In this document: positions 63,141 through 64,000 of the stretch, piece by piece | Position numbering within the stretch: position 1 is the first letter of the stretch | Layout: each line of letters starts with the position of its first letter | The notes under the pieces: model-generated | Told to the model about the DNA's origin: nothing | Databases searched by the model: none | What the model saw: the letters and a program-made list of their open reading frames with translations, nothing else | From: Rhizodiscina lignyota | Taxonomy: Eukaryota > Ascomycota > Dothideomycetes > Aulographales > Rhizodiscinaceae | Assembly: GCA_010015805.1 (NCBI GenBank) | Contig: ML978125.1 | Location: 62,001-126,000 of the forward strand | Length of the DNA stretch: 64,000 bases | Direction of reading: 5' to 3' | Translations under genes and position numbers: made by a program

Positions 63141-64000
63141 ATGCCGTTCTTCGCTCAATTCGCGTCGCTGACCGGTGGCAACATGCTTCCATGGGAGAAG
63201 AAAATGCAATTCGACCTCCACCTGCCAATTGAACAGGGCCACAATACGAGATCTGGGAAACAGCTCCAACGGCAGATTTTGAAAGTACTAGATTGCGCCA
63301 CCCCGACGGATGCAAGCGCTCGTGGGACCTGGCGCGTTTTCGGCGGGCACCGCAAAGGCTCGCTCCGCTTTCTTACCGCGTACACGCGCCGCGTTATGTC
63401 CTGGTCTTCGGATAAAGCCGTTCATCCACGGAATTTTGAAAGCAGACTCGACCTGGCCAATGGCACACCGGCTCCTCAATTTCAAGTGGTGGAGGCTGAC
63501 CACCTGAGTGGACTGCACAGGGATAAGCCCAAGTACTTAGCTGTCTCATACCGTTGGCCCAAACGATCACGACAAAAAGCGCCTGCAGACCTGAAGAGTG
63601 ATGTACATTGCTACGATGTGTGGGATCCGAGAGCCAATGGGGGCCACGGAGGAGTGCGCAAGAATAACGCCCCCAAGGAGGTCATCGATCGAGCTATCAA
63701 ATTCGCAAAGGACAGAAGGATTCAGTTGGTGTGGATTGATCAAGAGTGCATCAATCAGTCAGATCGCCATGACAAAGAGTGTGGTATTAGATCCATGGAC
63801 GACATCTTCCTCAACGCAGCAAAAGTCATTGGTCTCCTGCAAGTGCGCATCGACTCCGAAACAGAAGCCAAAGTGCTCCATAGGCTTACTGTAGAACAAC
63901 CTCGCCTCGACCCGAAATCTTTCAAGGCCGCGGTCAATGTCGTATACCGCATCTCTCAGGATGAGTGGTTCTCTCGAGCTTGGACTTTCCAAGAAGCAAT
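63141..64000 (+). CDS. HET-domain protein (3'-truncated by window)
   Basis: Open from the ATG at 63141 to the window end, 286 codons, no intron needed. The HET domain begins with YLAVSYRWP (the Y-x-A-L-S-Y-x-W motif), followed by VWIDQECINQSD (W-I-D-x-x-C-I-N-Q), SMDDIFLNAAKVIGLL and DEWFSRAWTFQEA (W-x-x-R-x-W-x-x-Q-E). About 120 residues precede the domain. Domain order is typical; the C-terminal partner is outside the window. HET-domain proteins trigger growth arrest and compartment death when incompatible hyphae fuse, or act in related self/non-self responses. The reading frame looks intact, unlike the relic at 58.7 kb. Confidence 0.88.
   Translation, partial: MPFFAQFASLTGGNMLPWEKKMQFDLHLPIEQGHNTRSGKQLQRQILKVLDCATPTDASARGTWRVFGGHRKGSLRFLTAYTRRVMSWSSDKAVHPRNFESRLDLANGTPAPQFQVVEADHLSGLHRDKPKYLAVSYRWPKRSRQKAPADLKSDVHCYDVWDPRANGGHGGVRKNNAPKEVIDRAIKFAKDRRIQLVWIDQECINQSDRHDKECGIRSMDDIFLNAAKVIGLLQVRIDSETEAKVLHRLTVEQPRLDPKSFKAAVNVVYRISQDEWFSRAWTFQEA

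Overview
The window is genomic DNA of a filamentous ascomycete (Pezizomycotina). The signs are many 45-60 bp introns with CTAAC/CTAAT-type branch points and GT-AG ends, Zn2Cys6 regulators, several multi-exon cytochrome P450s, a TRI12-type efflux pump, HET-domain genes and AT-rich decayed transposon DNA. A dothideomycete would fit the gene repertoire, but the sequence alone does not prove the class.

Left part (1-18 kb): a regulator carrying both a C2H2 finger and a Zn2Cys6 cluster (cut by the window edge), an EthD-like dimeric alpha/beta-barrel protein, an AKR7-type aldo-keto reductase and an AtuA/DUF1446 protein form a loose metabolic group, followed by a decayed arginase-family gene. After 3 kb without a convincing gene come a small secreted protein and a P450 with a GC-AG intron.

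Middle part (18-33 kb): this is accessory DNA. It holds a tRNA-Gly relic in pieces, an F-box-like gene with a 12-bp minisatellite behind it, a 776-residue protein with a DEDD-exonuclease-like N-terminus, and an AT-rich stretch with a Ty3/Gypsy gag fossil. Next to the fossil lie two foldback miniature elements whose arms each carry a private, perfectly matched 11-bp cassette. A TMEM234-like gene, a phytanoyl-CoA-dioxygenase-like gene, a second P450 and a small hydrophilic protein follow.

Cluster (33.8-47.4 kb): ten genes, all tailoring or catabolic enzymes plus one exporter, lie on almost strictly alternating strands: SDR, Zn-alcohol dehydrogenase, VOC/glyoxalase-like, aldo-keto reductase, EthD-domain protein, P450, SDR, EthD-like protein, SDR and TRI12 MFS. 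Four neighbouring pairs share a divergent promoter. No polyketide synthase, NRPS, terpene synthase or regulator is inside it. It is either a backbone-less tailoring cluster or a degradation pathway. Its EthD-like protein is a paralogue of the one at 3.3-4.2 kb, which ties the two groups together. The palindrome ACGCGT recurs in the cluster's intergenic regions.

Right part (47-64 kb): a small conserved-looking protein, a She3-like coiled-coil protein, a dead protein kinase, a monocarboxylate-type transporter divergent from a Zn2Cys6 regulator with CGGCGG/CCGCCG sites between them, an alpha/beta hydrolase, a HET-domain relic, a probable secreted-protein gene whose start is out of frame, an unknown membrane protein and, running off the edge, an intact HET-domain gene. 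The number of dead host genes (arginase, tRNA-Gly, kinase, HET, probable secreted protein) is high for 64 kb.

All exon models were read by eye. Those I call consistent were checked for total length divisible by three and for family motifs across each junction.
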